From an uncultured Lachnospiraceae bacterium (lineage in GTDB: Bacteria > Bacillota > Clostridia > Lachnospirales > Lachnospiraceae): DNA of 63,222 nt. Made by a program: the position numbers and the translations under genes. The DNA is taken from positions 1 through 63,222 of the forward strand of contig CALWBQ010000012.1 in assembly GCA_944376125.1 (NCBI GenBank). Direction: 5' to 3'. Of this stretch, positions 1-7,687 are shown piece by piece; position 1 is the first letter of the stretch, and each line of letters opens with the position of its first letter. The notes under the pieces were generated by a model, which had not been told where the DNA came from, did not search any database, and was given only the letters and a program-made list of their open reading frames with translations.

Positions 1-325
<325 letters not shown>

Positions 326-394
326 AGGCGGAGACGGAGAAGAGGATGTAAGATTCCAATATGTGGTTTTGAGGGTATATATGAGTACCTAAAT
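326..394 (+). other. 23S-tRNA spacer without 5S gene
   Basis: Only about 70 bases separate the 23S end from tRNA-Asp. None of the conserved 5S rRNA sequence is present here or after the tRNA cluster. Confidence 0.8.
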
Positions 395-468
395 GGCCCG
401 GTGGTTCAGTTGGTTAGAACGCCGCCCTGTCACGGCGGAGGTCGTGGGTTCGAGTCCCATCCGGGTCG
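395..468 (+). tRNA. tRNA-Asp (GTC)
   Basis: Cloverleaf can be drawn by hand. The acceptor GGCCCGG (395-401) pairs with CCGGGTC (461-467), and the discriminator is G468. The anticodon GTC is at 429-431 in loop CTGTCAC. CCA is not encoded. First tRNA after the 23S gene. Confidence 0.97.
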
Positions 469-496
469 TTTCGTTAGCTAGATATATAATAGATAA

Positions 497-569
497 GGGA
501 TCTTAGCTCAGCTGGGAGAGCATCTGCCTTACAAGCAGAGGGTCACAGGTTCGAGCCCTGTAGGTCCCA
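497..569 (+). tRNA. tRNA-Val (TAC)
   Basis: The acceptor GGGATCT (497-503) pairs with AGGTCCC (562-568), with discriminator A569. The anticodon stem TCTGC/GCAGA encloses loop CTTACAA, giving anticodon TAC at 530-532. CCA is not encoded. Confidence 0.97.
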
Positions 570-599
570 TTCACTTATTAAATTGAAGATAAGATTTGT

Positions 600-672
600 G
601 CCGATATGGCTCAATTGGCAGAGCAGCTGATTTGTAATCAGCAGGTTATCGGTTCGAGTCCGATTATCGGCT
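600..672 (+). tRNA. tRNA-Thr (TGT)
   Basis: The acceptor GCCGATA (600-606) pairs with TATCGGC (665-671), with discriminator T672. The anticodon stem GCTGA/TCAGC encloses loop TTTGTAA, giving anticodon TGT at 633-635. CCA is not encoded. Confidence 0.96.
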
Positions 673-683
673 TCTACTATTAT

Positions 684-765
684 GGATGGATTCCCGAGTG
701 GCCAAAGGGGGCAGACTGTAAATCTGTTGCGACACGCTTCGGTGGTTCGAATCCACCTCCATCCA
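684..765 (+). tRNA. tRNA-Tyr (GTA)
   Basis: A class II tRNA with a long variable arm, about 82 nt. The acceptor GGATGGA (684-690) pairs with TCCATCC (758-764), with discriminator A765. The anticodon loop contains CTGTAAA, giving anticodon GTA. CCA is not encoded. Confidence 0.96.
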
Positions 766-791
766 CTTGAAAAACTTCATATTGATAATAT

Positions 792-865
<74 letters not shown>

Positions 866-870
866 CTCAT

Positions 871-943
<73 letters not shown>

Positions 944-953
944 TATTCTTTGT

Positions 954-1026
954 GGGGTATTAGCTCAGGTGGTAGAGCACTTGACTTTTAATCAAGTTGT
1001 CCGGGGTTCGAGTCCCCGATGCCTCA
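954..1026 (+). tRNA. tRNA-Lys (TTT)
   Basis: The acceptor GGGGTAT (954-960) pairs with ATGCCTC (1019-1025) with two wobble pairs; the discriminator is A1026. The anticodon loop CTTTTAA gives TTT. CCA is not encoded. It is the last tRNA before the operon terminator. Confidence 0.96.
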
Positions 1027-1032
1027 GCGGAG

Positions 1033-1072
1033 CCGCTTTTCCTTGACCGTATTAAGGAAAGGCGGTTTTTTT
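1033..1072 (+). terminator. Rho-independent terminator of the rRNA/tRNA operon
   Basis: A 12-bp stem (1033-1044 with 1054-1065, one G-T pair) has a 9-nt loop and is followed by seven Ts. It lies directly behind tRNA-Lys, so it ends the rRNA-tRNA transcript. Confidence 0.93.
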
Positions 1073-1115
1073 GTTTTAATACGATCGAAAAGAAAAGTCT
1101 GGGATTGCTTAATGC

Positions 1116-1144
1116 TTGAAATACTTTTGGCTATAGAGTATGAT
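1116..1144 (+). promoter_or_regulatory. Sigma-A type promoter for the IclR gene
   Basis: TTGAAA (1116-1121), a 17-nt spacer and TATGAT (1139-1144). The start point would be near 1151, which favours the GTG at 1176 over the ATG at 1161 as the start codon. Confidence 0.6.
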
Positions 1145-1175
1145 AAAGATATTATAGAAAATGCAGGTGGATAAA

Positions 1176-1925
1176 GTGGCAAACAGATTTGATGATAAAG
1201 TGGCTTCTGTCAGCAAGGCGCTTACGATATTGGAGGAATTAAGCAAAGAGCCGGATGGAATGGGATTGATTGAGATCAGCAACCGTGTAGAGATGAATAA
1301 GACGACAGTATACCGCTTATTGACATCATTGATGGAAAAGGCATTTGTAGAGCAGGATGAAGCGTCAGGAAGATATTCTCTGGGTCTTAAAATTTTAACT
1401 ATTGCAAGTGCATTGTATGACAAAATGGATATCCGGGCGATCGTGCGGAAATACGCGGGTGAGCTGCTGGGGGAATTCAGCGGGAGTATTTTGGTGAGCC
1501 GGGAATTAAATCGGGAATACATTTTGGTAGATTACATTCCTGGGGGTGATGATTATGATGCGAATCTTCGGGAAGGTGAGGCTATCAGAGGGAGTCAGGT
1601 AATCCAGCAGGTTTTTGTGGCGAATGGAGCTTTATGGCAGCAGGGGCGCAATATGCTCCATGGGAGCTCATTTCGGGAGGATGCACTGCTGAGACAGAAG
1701 ATGAAGCAGATTGCCATTCAAGGGTATGCAGAGGAGGAGCGCGACATAGGGGATCAGCCTGCAATTGCAGCTCCGGTTTTCAATTTTTCTAAGAATGTGG
1801 TGTATGTAGTAAGTCTTCATTCGCCCCTGTTATCTGACAGGAAGCAGCAGTCAAGATGGATTTTGACTTTGCTGGATCTTACAAGCCGCATTTCAGGCGA
1901 TCTAGGTTTTGTTAACTACGTATAA
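1176..1925 (+). CDS. IclR family transcriptional regulator
   Basis: A 249-aa regulator with an N-terminal winged helix-turn-helix (about residues 8-65; the segment with NKTTVYRLLTSL is the recognition helix) and a C-terminal IclR effector-binding domain. IclR proteins usually control a neighbouring catabolic operon in response to a small carboxylate or aromatic. Here the candidate target is the operon from 2120, whose promoter carries two palindromes. I chose GTG 1176: AGGTGG at 1165-1170 lies 5 nt upstream, while the in-frame ATG at 1161 has no ribosome binding site and would leave a leader of about 10 nt. The effector is unknown. Confidence 0.9.
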   Translation: MANRFDDKVASVSKALTILEELSKEPDGMGLIEISNRVEMNKTTVYRLLTSLMEKAFVEQDEASGRYSLGLKILTIASALYDKMDIRAIVRKYAGELLGEFSGSILVSRELNREYILVDYIPGGDDYDANLREGEAIRGSQVIQQVFVANGALWQQGRNMLHGSSFREDALLRQKMKQIAIQGYAEEERDIGDQPAIAAPVFNFSKNVVYVVSLHSPLLSDRKQQSRWILTLLDLTSRISGDLGFVNYV

Positions 1926-1957
1926 AAAAGGTTTTCATAAGGAAATATAGATGATGG

Positions 1958-2000
1958 GAATCGTGCAGAGAATGGAAGTTTCTGCACGATTCTTTATTTT
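1958..2000 (+). terminator. Terminator of the IclR gene
   Basis: A perfect 12-bp stem (1958-1969 with 1981-1992) with an 11-nt loop, followed by TTTATTTTT. Confidence 0.9.
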
Positions 2001-2031
2001 TGGAAAATATGCTGAAATATAGGAAAAACTA

Positions 2032-2060
2032 TTGACATAATTTGTTTACTATTGTATTCT
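2032..2060 (+). promoter_or_regulatory. Promoter of the FAD oxidoreductase/HyuA operon
   Basis: Perfect TTGACA (2032-2037), a 17-nt spacer and TATTCT (2055-2060). Two palindromes overlap or follow the -10 box, as expected for a regulated promoter. Confidence 0.8.
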
Positions 2061-2073
2061 GAAGATACAATAG
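2049..2073. promoter_or_regulatory. Palindromic operator 1 overlapping the -10 box
   Basis: A perfect inverted repeat: CTATTGTAT (2049-2057), a 7-nt spacer, then ATACAATAG (2065-2073). It covers the -10 hexamer. It could bind the adjacent IclR protein or a second regulator. Confidence 0.6.
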
Positions 2074-2088
2074 TTTCGTAATACGAAA
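2074..2088. promoter_or_regulatory. Palindromic operator 2 (TTTCGTA-A-TACGAAA)
   Basis: A perfect 15-nt palindrome with 7-nt arms around one base, just downstream of the predicted start site. Its TTTCG...CGAAA form fits IclR-family sites as I recall them, so it is the better candidate for the neighbouring regulator. Confidence 0.6.
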
Positions 2089-2119
2089 TTCAGTTTCTAA
2101 AGAGGAAGGGGGAAGCGGA

Positions 2120-3484
2120 ATGGAAGCGTATTCTGGTATCATTGAAGCGGTGAAAAGCGCCGATGTTATTGTCTGCGGCGGAGGATGTGCTGGGGTCGCA
2201 GCGGCGATTGCCTGCAGCAGAAACGGAGCCAAGACAATTCTGATTGAAAAATCATCGGTAGTTGGGGGAACCGCGACCAATGGCCTGGTTGGCCCCTTTA
2301 TGACTTGCTTTGATCCCAAGGGGGAAAAGCAGATCATAAAAGGAATTTTTGATGAGATGATTGTGAGGATGGAGGAGAAAGGGGGAGCGATCCATCCATC
2401 CAAAACGGGACAGGTCAGTTCTTATGGATGCTATATCAAGCTGAGACACAATAATCTGACTCCATTTCATCCAGAAGCATTAAAGATGGTGATGATGGAA
2501 ATGCTGTTGGAAGCAGGTGTAGAGATTCATCTGGGAATTACGATCCTGGATGTGAAAAAGGAAGGAGATGCGATTCAGTCTGTAGTTGCATTTGACGGCA
2601 GCCGGTTAGTAGAATTTGCAGGGAAAATATTTATTGACTGTACAGGAGATGCCTTCGTAAGCCTGAAAGCAGGAGTAACCTGTGATATGGAGGATCCTCA
2701 GGAAGGACTGCAGCCGATGACTTTGTTTTTCTGGATCTACAATGCCGATGATCAAAAGATTGAAGCGTATCTGGACCAGGACGAGGAAAATAAATATCTT
2801 CCTTATCATAAGCTGATAGAGGAGGCAAGGGAAAAAGGCAATTTCCCCATCAACCGAAACAAAATTGGTCTATATCATATGGTAAACGAGGGGGAGTGGA
2901 GATTAAATACTACTCGGATCCAGGGGCTGAGTCCTGTGGATGAGGACGATATGAGCCATGCCTATGTGGAAGGATTAAAACAGGTTGAATTTCTGATGGA
3001 ATTTTTCAAAACTCTGCCTGGACTGGAAAATGCAAGAATTGCCCAGAGCGGTGCGGTTGTGGGGATCCGGGAATCCAGAAGGATTGAGGGAATCTATACA
3101 CTGACAGAGCAGGATCTAATTGAGAACACAAAATTTGATGACGTGATTGCACTCTGCAGTTATCCGGTAGATCTGCATCCAGCAAAAGGAACGCTGACAG
3201 GGACAAGTTATAAAAAGGAAAAGACAAATGTGGCGGATGTTTATGAGATTCCCTACCGCATTCTGGTACCGAAAAACGTCAGTAATCTGCTGACCGCAGG
3301 CAGATGTGTATCAGCAACACATGAAGCTCTGGGAGCCATCCGCATTATGCCGTCTGTTTTTGCTATGGCACAGGCAGCTGGAACGGCAGCAGCGCTGTGT
3401 GTGAAAAACGGCACCAGGCCGGAGCAGGTAGATGTCAAAAGACTGCAGGACCTTTTAAGAGAGCAGAATCAGTGCCTGGATTGA
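2120..3484 (+). CDS. FAD-dependent oxidoreductase (FAD_oxidored family)
   Basis: A 454-aa flavoprotein. The N-terminal dinucleotide-binding motif GGGCAG (residues 20-25) and the acidic end of the second strand (IEKSS) mark the FAD site. The C-terminal TAGRCVSATHEALGAIR segment is the second FAD contact typical of this family, which is related to fumarate reductase/succinate dehydrogenase-like flavoproteins. The ribosome binding site is a purine-rich GAGGAAGGGGGA block. It is the first gene of an operon with a transporter, a HyuA-like protein and an HExxH protein, so it probably oxidises or reduces the imported compound. The substrate cannot be read from sequence. Confidence 0.85.
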   Translation: MEAYSGIIEAVKSADVIVCGGGCAGVAAAIACSRNGAKTILIEKSSVVGGTATNGLVGPFMTCFDPKGEKQIIKGIFDEMIVRMEEKGGAIHPSKTGQVSSYGCYIKLRHNNLTPFHPEALKMVMMEMLLEAGVEIHLGITILDVKKEGDAIQSVVAFDGSRLVEFAGKIFIDCTGDAFVSLKAGVTCDMEDPQEGLQPMTLFFWIYNADDQKIEAYLDQDEENKYLPYHKLIEEAREKGNFPINRNKIGLYHMVNEGEWRLNTTRIQGLSPVDEDDMSHAYVEGLKQVEFLMEFFKTLPGLENARIAQSGAVVGIRESRRIEGIYTLTEQDLIENTKFDDVIALCSYPVDLHPAKGTLTGTSYKKEKTNVADVYEIPYRILVPKNVSNLLTAGRCVSATHEALGAIRIMPSVFAMAQAAGTAAALCVKNGTRPEQVDVKRLQDLLREQNQCLD

Positions 3485-3510
3485 TTGAAAAATAAGATAG
3501 GAGACAGGGT

Positions 3511-4791
3511 ATGAATATTACAACATTTTTAATTATCGCAGCCTTTATTATCATTGTAGCATTGATGGTCAGCGACAAAATTAACGCGGTGGTGGCTCTT
3601 CCGCTGATGGCAGTTGTTCTGTGCCTGATTGTCAGAGTTCCTTTTACAACCATCATCAATGATGTAGTGGGGGGAGGAATTTTAGGACTTTCCGATGCTA
3701 TCTTTTCAACTTTAATTGCAGCTATTTTGGGAGAGGTGATTCGGAAAACAGGGATTGCAGAAAAATTGATCCGCAGTGCCGCAGAATTAGGCGGTGACAA
3801 TGCGTATATTATGGGGATTTTGTGTTTTCTGGCATGTGCCTTTTGTTTTATCGGTTTAAGTGGAGTCGGCTCCAAAATTATGCTGGGTCTGATTGTATTT
3901 CCTATTATGCTTTCCGTCGGTGTTCCCAAAGTCATTGCAGCTTTTGTTATGCTGGCAGGAACTTCAGTTGGATATTTTATGAATGTGGCAAGATGGACGT
4001 TTATTGGCAATCTGGTAGGACTGGAGGCGACGGATCCGCTGGTAAAAAACACAGCGATTATGGTTATGGTTCCTGCCATTATTATCTGTATCCTTTTAAT
4101 TATAGCCGGAATTAAGATCAAAGGTCCCGTATTTTCATGGGCAGCAAAGAGAGAAAGCAAAGAGGCAGGAAAGGATGTTCCGCTCTACGCAGTTCTTGCC
4201 CCTGTGATTCCGCTGCTTCTGGTCTTCTGCTTTAAATGGAATGTAAATACTGCTTTAATTATTGGAATTATTTATTCGGTTGTCACAACACAGTGGAAAA
4301 ATAGATTCCGCGGGGTGCTGGATTTGATCAATAAGTCAGCCTACGACGGATTTGCAAATGTAGCGGTTACAGTTGTTCTTATGATGGGAATCGGCATGGT
4401 TCTGGCTGCAGCAAAGCAGGAAGCACTTTTGGCACCGATCCAGAATTTATTGACAGCAGTTGTTCCTACGTCATTGATTCCGGTTATTTTGCTGTTCGGT
4501 TTGGTAGGCCCATTCCTGACTATGTACCGGGGACCGCTGAATCCATGGGGCCTTGGAGCCGCCTTAATTGGAATTCTTTTGACAACCAGCCTTCCTCTGG
4601 GGCTGATCGTTGCTCTTGCATGGCTGTATGACTACTATGTGGCAGTCAACGACCCGACAGCATCCCAGGTTACATGGGCCTGCGGCTATCTGCAGATCAG
4701 TGTCGGAAAATATACAAGAGGGACATTTTTGGTTGATGCCCTTGTGGTGCTGGTTGGAGTTATCATAGCGGCGATAGTTTTTATGGTTTAA
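3511..4791 (+). CDS. Ion-transporter-superfamily permease (GntP/citrate-type)
   Basis: A 426-aa very hydrophobic protein with about 11-12 membrane spans and no signal peptide. It has the length and overall pattern of the ion transporter superfamily (GntP, CitMHS and DcuC-like families), including glycine-rich re-entrant stretches such as GLSGVGSK and a second half with RGPLNPWGLGAA. These secondary carriers usually bring in organic acids with protons or sodium. It sits 26 nt after the FAD oxidoreductase and 40 nt before the hyuA-like gene, so it is likely the uptake system for that operon. The exact family was not settled by eye. Confidence 0.75.
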   Translation: MNITTFLIIAAFIIIVALMVSDKINAVVALPLMAVVLCLIVRVPFTTIINDVVGGGILGLSDAIFSTLIAAILGEVIRKTGIAEKLIRSAAELGGDNAYIMGILCFLACAFCFIGLSGVGSKIMLGLIVFPIMLSVGVPKVIAAFVMLAGTSVGYFMNVARWTFIGNLVGLEATDPLVKNTAIMVMVPAIIICILLIIAGIKIKGPVFSWAAKRESKEAGKDVPLYAVLAPVIPLLLVFCFKWNVNTALIIGIIYSVVTTQWKNRFRGVLDLINKSAYDGFANVAVTVVLMMGIGMVLAAAKQEALLAPIQNLLTAVVPTSLIPVILLFGLVGPFLTMYRGPLNPWGLGAALIGILLTTSLPLGLIVALAWLYDYYVAVNDPTASQVTWACGYLQISVGKYTRGTFLVDALVVLVGVIIAAIVFMV

Positions 4792-4831
4792 TCAGCAAGA
4801 AAGAGAAATATAAAATATTGGAGATAGATAG

Positions 4832-6982
4832 ATGGCAAAAAAGATCAGAATCGGCATTGATGTAGGGGGAACCTTCACAGATGCCATTGCGCTTGACAAT
4901 GATACTTATCAGATTATCGGACAAAAAAAGGTACCAACGACTCACGAAGCAAAAGAAGGGGTTACCAGAGGTGTGATTGACATTTTAAATCTTTTGCTGA
5001 AAGAGATTCAATGCGATGCTGACGATGTGGTATTTATCGCCCATGGTACCACCCAGGCGACTAACGCACTTTTGGAAGGGGACGTTGCAGACATAGGGAT
5101 CATCGGAATGGGAAGCGGTATTGGTACGGCCAAAATCAAGGCAGATACGGATGTGGGAAATGTCTCGCTGGAGGATGGAAAATCCATCAAAACGTCATAC
5201 CGTTTTCTGAACACCGGAAATGGCATTGTAAAGGAGGATGTCAACAAAATCCTGGATGAGTTTGAGGGGGAAGGAAAAAATGTCGTTGTGGTCAGCGAGG
5301 CGTTTTCTGTGGATGATCCCTCCCATGAACAGCAGGTTTCGGAGATTGTCACAGAGCGCAGTATGATTGCAACGGCAACCCATGAGCTGTCTAAACTTTA
5401 TGGACTTCGGGCGAGAACCAAAACTGCAGTAATCAACGCTTCGATTCTTCCCAAAATGATGCAGACAGCAGCTATGACTGAGCAGGCGGTAAGGGACGCA
5501 AAAATAAAAGCCCCGTTAATGATTATGAGAAGTGACGGCGGGGTTATGCAGGTGGACGAGGTAAAAAAGAGGCCGATTCTCACTGTGCTTTCCGGTCCGG
5601 CGGCAGGAGTAGCGGGAGCCTTGATGTATGAAAAAATCTCAGACGGAATTTTCCTGGAAGTTGGGGGAACCAGCACAGATATTTCTGCTATACAGAATGG
5701 AAAAGTTATCACCAAGTATTCAAAGATAGGGGGCCACAATACATATGTCAGTTCTCTGGATATCCATACCGTAGGCATTGGCGGCGGGAGCATGGTGAGG
5801 TTTAAAGGAAAAAATATTATTGATGTAGGGCCCAGAAGCTCCCATATCGCAGGACTTGCCTACGCGTGCTTTGCGGATCCAGAGGAATTGAAAGGGTCTA
5901 AGGTGATTCATGTGACCACTCCGAAGGACAAGACCGATGATTTTTTAGCACTGGAGACACCAAAAGGAACCAGATATGCTGTTACATTGACATGTGCGTC
6001 AAACCGTCTGGGGTATGTGCCTGAAGGAGATTATGCAAGGGGGAATGAAGAGAGCGTAAACATTACTTTTGACATTTTGGCAGAGGCTTTTGGGAGACCA
6101 GCGGAGCAGATTGCTGGGGAGATCGTGGAGATTGCTTCTAAAAAAGTAATACCAGCGGTCAATGAATTTATCAAGGAATACAATCTGTCCCAAAGTTATC
6201 TGATCCTGACAGGCGGAGGCGGGGGAGCCAGCACGGTAGTGCCGGCAGTAGCCAAGAAGATGAATCTGAAGTTTAAAATTGCTGAAAATGCTCCGGTAAT
6301 TGCCACAATAGGAGCCGCTCTTGCCATGGTTAGGGATTCTGTGGAGAGAACCATTGTCAATCCCACTCAGGCTGATATTATAAAGATCAGAAATGAAGCA
6401 GAGCAGGCCGCGATCCGGTCAGGCGCGTCGCCTTCCACCATTGAGGTTACCATTGATATCGACACGGCAAAAAACGTTGTGAAGGCAGTGGCGGTTGGAA
6501 GTACGGATCTGAGTGCGAAGGTATCCAGGGGAAGTGTGCTGACGGACGAGGAACTGGAGAACATTGTAAAGGAAGCATTTAATCAGTATGACAGATGTGA
6601 GGTAGAAAGTGTATTTACTTCTCCTACCCTCCACGCATTTCACATAGATGCTGAGAAAAAATCAAAAATCCCTTTCCTGAAAAAAAAGGTACATTTTGTC
6701 TGTGTGACGGACAGCAATGGGGTAATCAAGCTGAATGTAGAGGACGGAGACTGTTATGAGTACCAGGGACAGGATAAAAATGGACTGACAAAAGAAATCG
6801 AAGCTCACATGAAATTTGATGAATCCGGGAAAACATCGCCTATGATTTATTTGCTGATTAATGGAAAAATAGCAGATCTGTCGGGCCTTGACAGTTTGGA
6901 GCAGATTTCTTCCCTTGCTGATATTGAACTTCAGCGGCTGGGAGAAAATGAATCCTATATGGCGGTATTGAAAAAGAGATAG
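4832..6982 (+). CDS. Hydantoinase/oxoprolinase family protein (HyuA-like)
   Basis: A 716-aa protein with the family's N-terminal domain (ATPase-like motif DVGGTFTD, residues 10-17) and central catalytic domain: AHGTTQATN near 70, SDGGVMQ near 235, SGPAAGVAGA near 255, GGTSTDIS near 278 and a glycine-rich TGGGGG segment near 465. Such proteins use ATP to open lactam or hydantoin rings or to carboxylate ketones, usually with a HyuB partner. No hyuB is present in this operon. The C-terminal 200 residues diverge from the usual HyuA end as far as I can judge. Substrate unknown; it could act on a cyclic amide or a keto acid imported by the neighbouring permease. Confidence 0.85.
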   Translation: MAKKIRIGIDVGGTFTDAIALDNDTYQIIGQKKVPTTHEAKEGVTRGVIDILNLLLKEIQCDADDVVFIAHGTTQATNALLEGDVADIGIIGMGSGIGTAKIKADTDVGNVSLEDGKSIKTSYRFLNTGNGIVKEDVNKILDEFEGEGKNVVVVSEAFSVDDPSHEQQVSEIVTERSMIATATHELSKLYGLRARTKTAVINASILPKMMQTAAMTEQAVRDAKIKAPLMIMRSDGGVMQVDEVKKRPILTVLSGPAAGVAGALMYEKISDGIFLEVGGTSTDISAIQNGKVITKYSKIGGHNTYVSSLDIHTVGIGGGSMVRFKGKNIIDVGPRSSHIAGLAYACFADPEELKGSKVIHVTTPKDKTDDFLALETPKGTRYAVTLTCASNRLGYVPEGDYARGNEESVNITFDILAEAFGRPAEQIAGEIVEIASKKVIPAVNEFIKEYNLSQSYLILTGGGGGASTVVPAVAKKMNLKFKIAENAPVIATIGAALAMVRDSVERTIVNPTQADIIKIRNEAEQAAIRSGASPSTIEVTIDIDTAKNVVKAVAVGSTDLSAKVSRGSVLTDEELENIVKEAFNQYDRCEVESVFTSPTLHAFHIDAEKKSKIPFLKKKVHFVCVTDSNGVIKLNVEDGDCYEYQGQDKNGLTKEIEAHMKFDESGKTSPMIYLLINGKIADLSGLDSLEQISSLADIELQRLGENESYMAVLKKR

Positions 6983-6994
6983 AAGGATAGTATT

Positions 6995-7549
6995 ATGGCA
7001 GAGATGAACTCAGAGATCAAGTACGGGATGGAGATATTTAGCCAGTTTGTATTCAGCGACCGGATTCCGCAGAAGGATAAAGAAGAAATGATTTTAGAGG
7101 CAGTCCGGTTGGGGAGAGAGCGGGCAGATGAAATCAGAAAAGAATTTGGAAATAAAACTTCTAGACAGCTTCTGACGGAATTTGGAATTGAAATTCAGAT
7201 GGAAGACGGCAAACAAGATTCTAGTGAGGATTACGTCAAATTTGCTGAGTTTTACTCCAAAAAGGGAAAGATTTTACTGAACAGAAAAGCCTTAAAAAGA
7301 CTGGGAAGAAAGATGAATCCAGGGCTTGCAGAGGAGATCATACTCTGCCATGAATTATACCATTATTTTGAAGTGAACAGGTGGGGAAGAACAGGGGATC
7401 AGTTCATCCGAAAAGTAAAATTATTTGGATGGATTCCGGTCAATAGGAGGATGCTCCCAGCCGCGGAGATTGCGGCCAACAGTTTTTCTAAGACATTTCT
7501 TCATCTGGATTTCAATCCTCAGATCATTGAAACGTATTATTTCGAATAG
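6995..7549 (+). CDS. HExxH putative metallopeptidase (ImmA/IrrE-like)
   Basis: A 184-aa soluble protein lying 12 nt after the hyuA-like gene and last in the operon. It holds a zinc-protease signature: H119, E120 and H123 in HELYH, with a possible third ligand E158 in AAEIAANSF, the arrangement seen in ImmA/IrrE-type peptidases. No signal peptide or membrane segment is visible. IrrE-type proteins often cleave repressors, but no XRE partner is adjacent. Its location in a metabolic operon is unexpected; it may process a partner enzyme, or the fold may have been reused. The function is unassigned. Confidence 0.6.
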   Translation: MAEMNSEIKYGMEIFSQFVFSDRIPQKDKEEMILEAVRLGRERADEIRKEFGNKTSRQLLTEFGIEIQMEDGKQDSSEDYVKFAEFYSKKGKILLNRKALKRLGRKMNPGLAEEIILCHELYHYFEVNRWGRTGDQFIRKVKLFGWIPVNRRMLPAAEIAANSFSKTFLHLDFNPQIIETYYFE

Positions 7550-7572
7550 AGATGCCGTCTGAGGCCGGCAAT

Positions 7573-7610
7573 AAAAGACGTGAGGACCAAAAGGTTATTA
7601 CGTCTTTTTT
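7573..7610 (+). terminator. Terminator of the FAD oxidoreductase/HyuA operon
   Basis: The stem AAAAGACGT (7573-7581) pairs with ACGTCTTTT (7600-7608), with a smaller inner helix, followed by further Ts. It closes the operon after the HExxH gene. Confidence 0.85.
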
Positions 7611-7634
7611 CTATATTTTGTAAGGTTTCCTTCC

Positions 7635-7663
7635 TTGCCACAGAAGGCAAATTCTGATAGGAT
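7635..7663 (+). promoter_or_regulatory. Probable promoter of the propeller-like protein gene
   Basis: TTGCCA (7635-7640), a 17-nt spacer, and TAGGAT (7658-7663). Both boxes match four of six consensus bases. Confidence 0.45.
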
Positions 7664-7687
7664 AGACGTAATTGATTGGAGGAAATT

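Noticed and set aside
3435..4160. A 241-aa frame antisense to the permease gene
   Set aside because: Rich in Ile/Thr/Ala as expected for the complement of a membrane protein; no ribosome binding site and a clear gene on the other strand.
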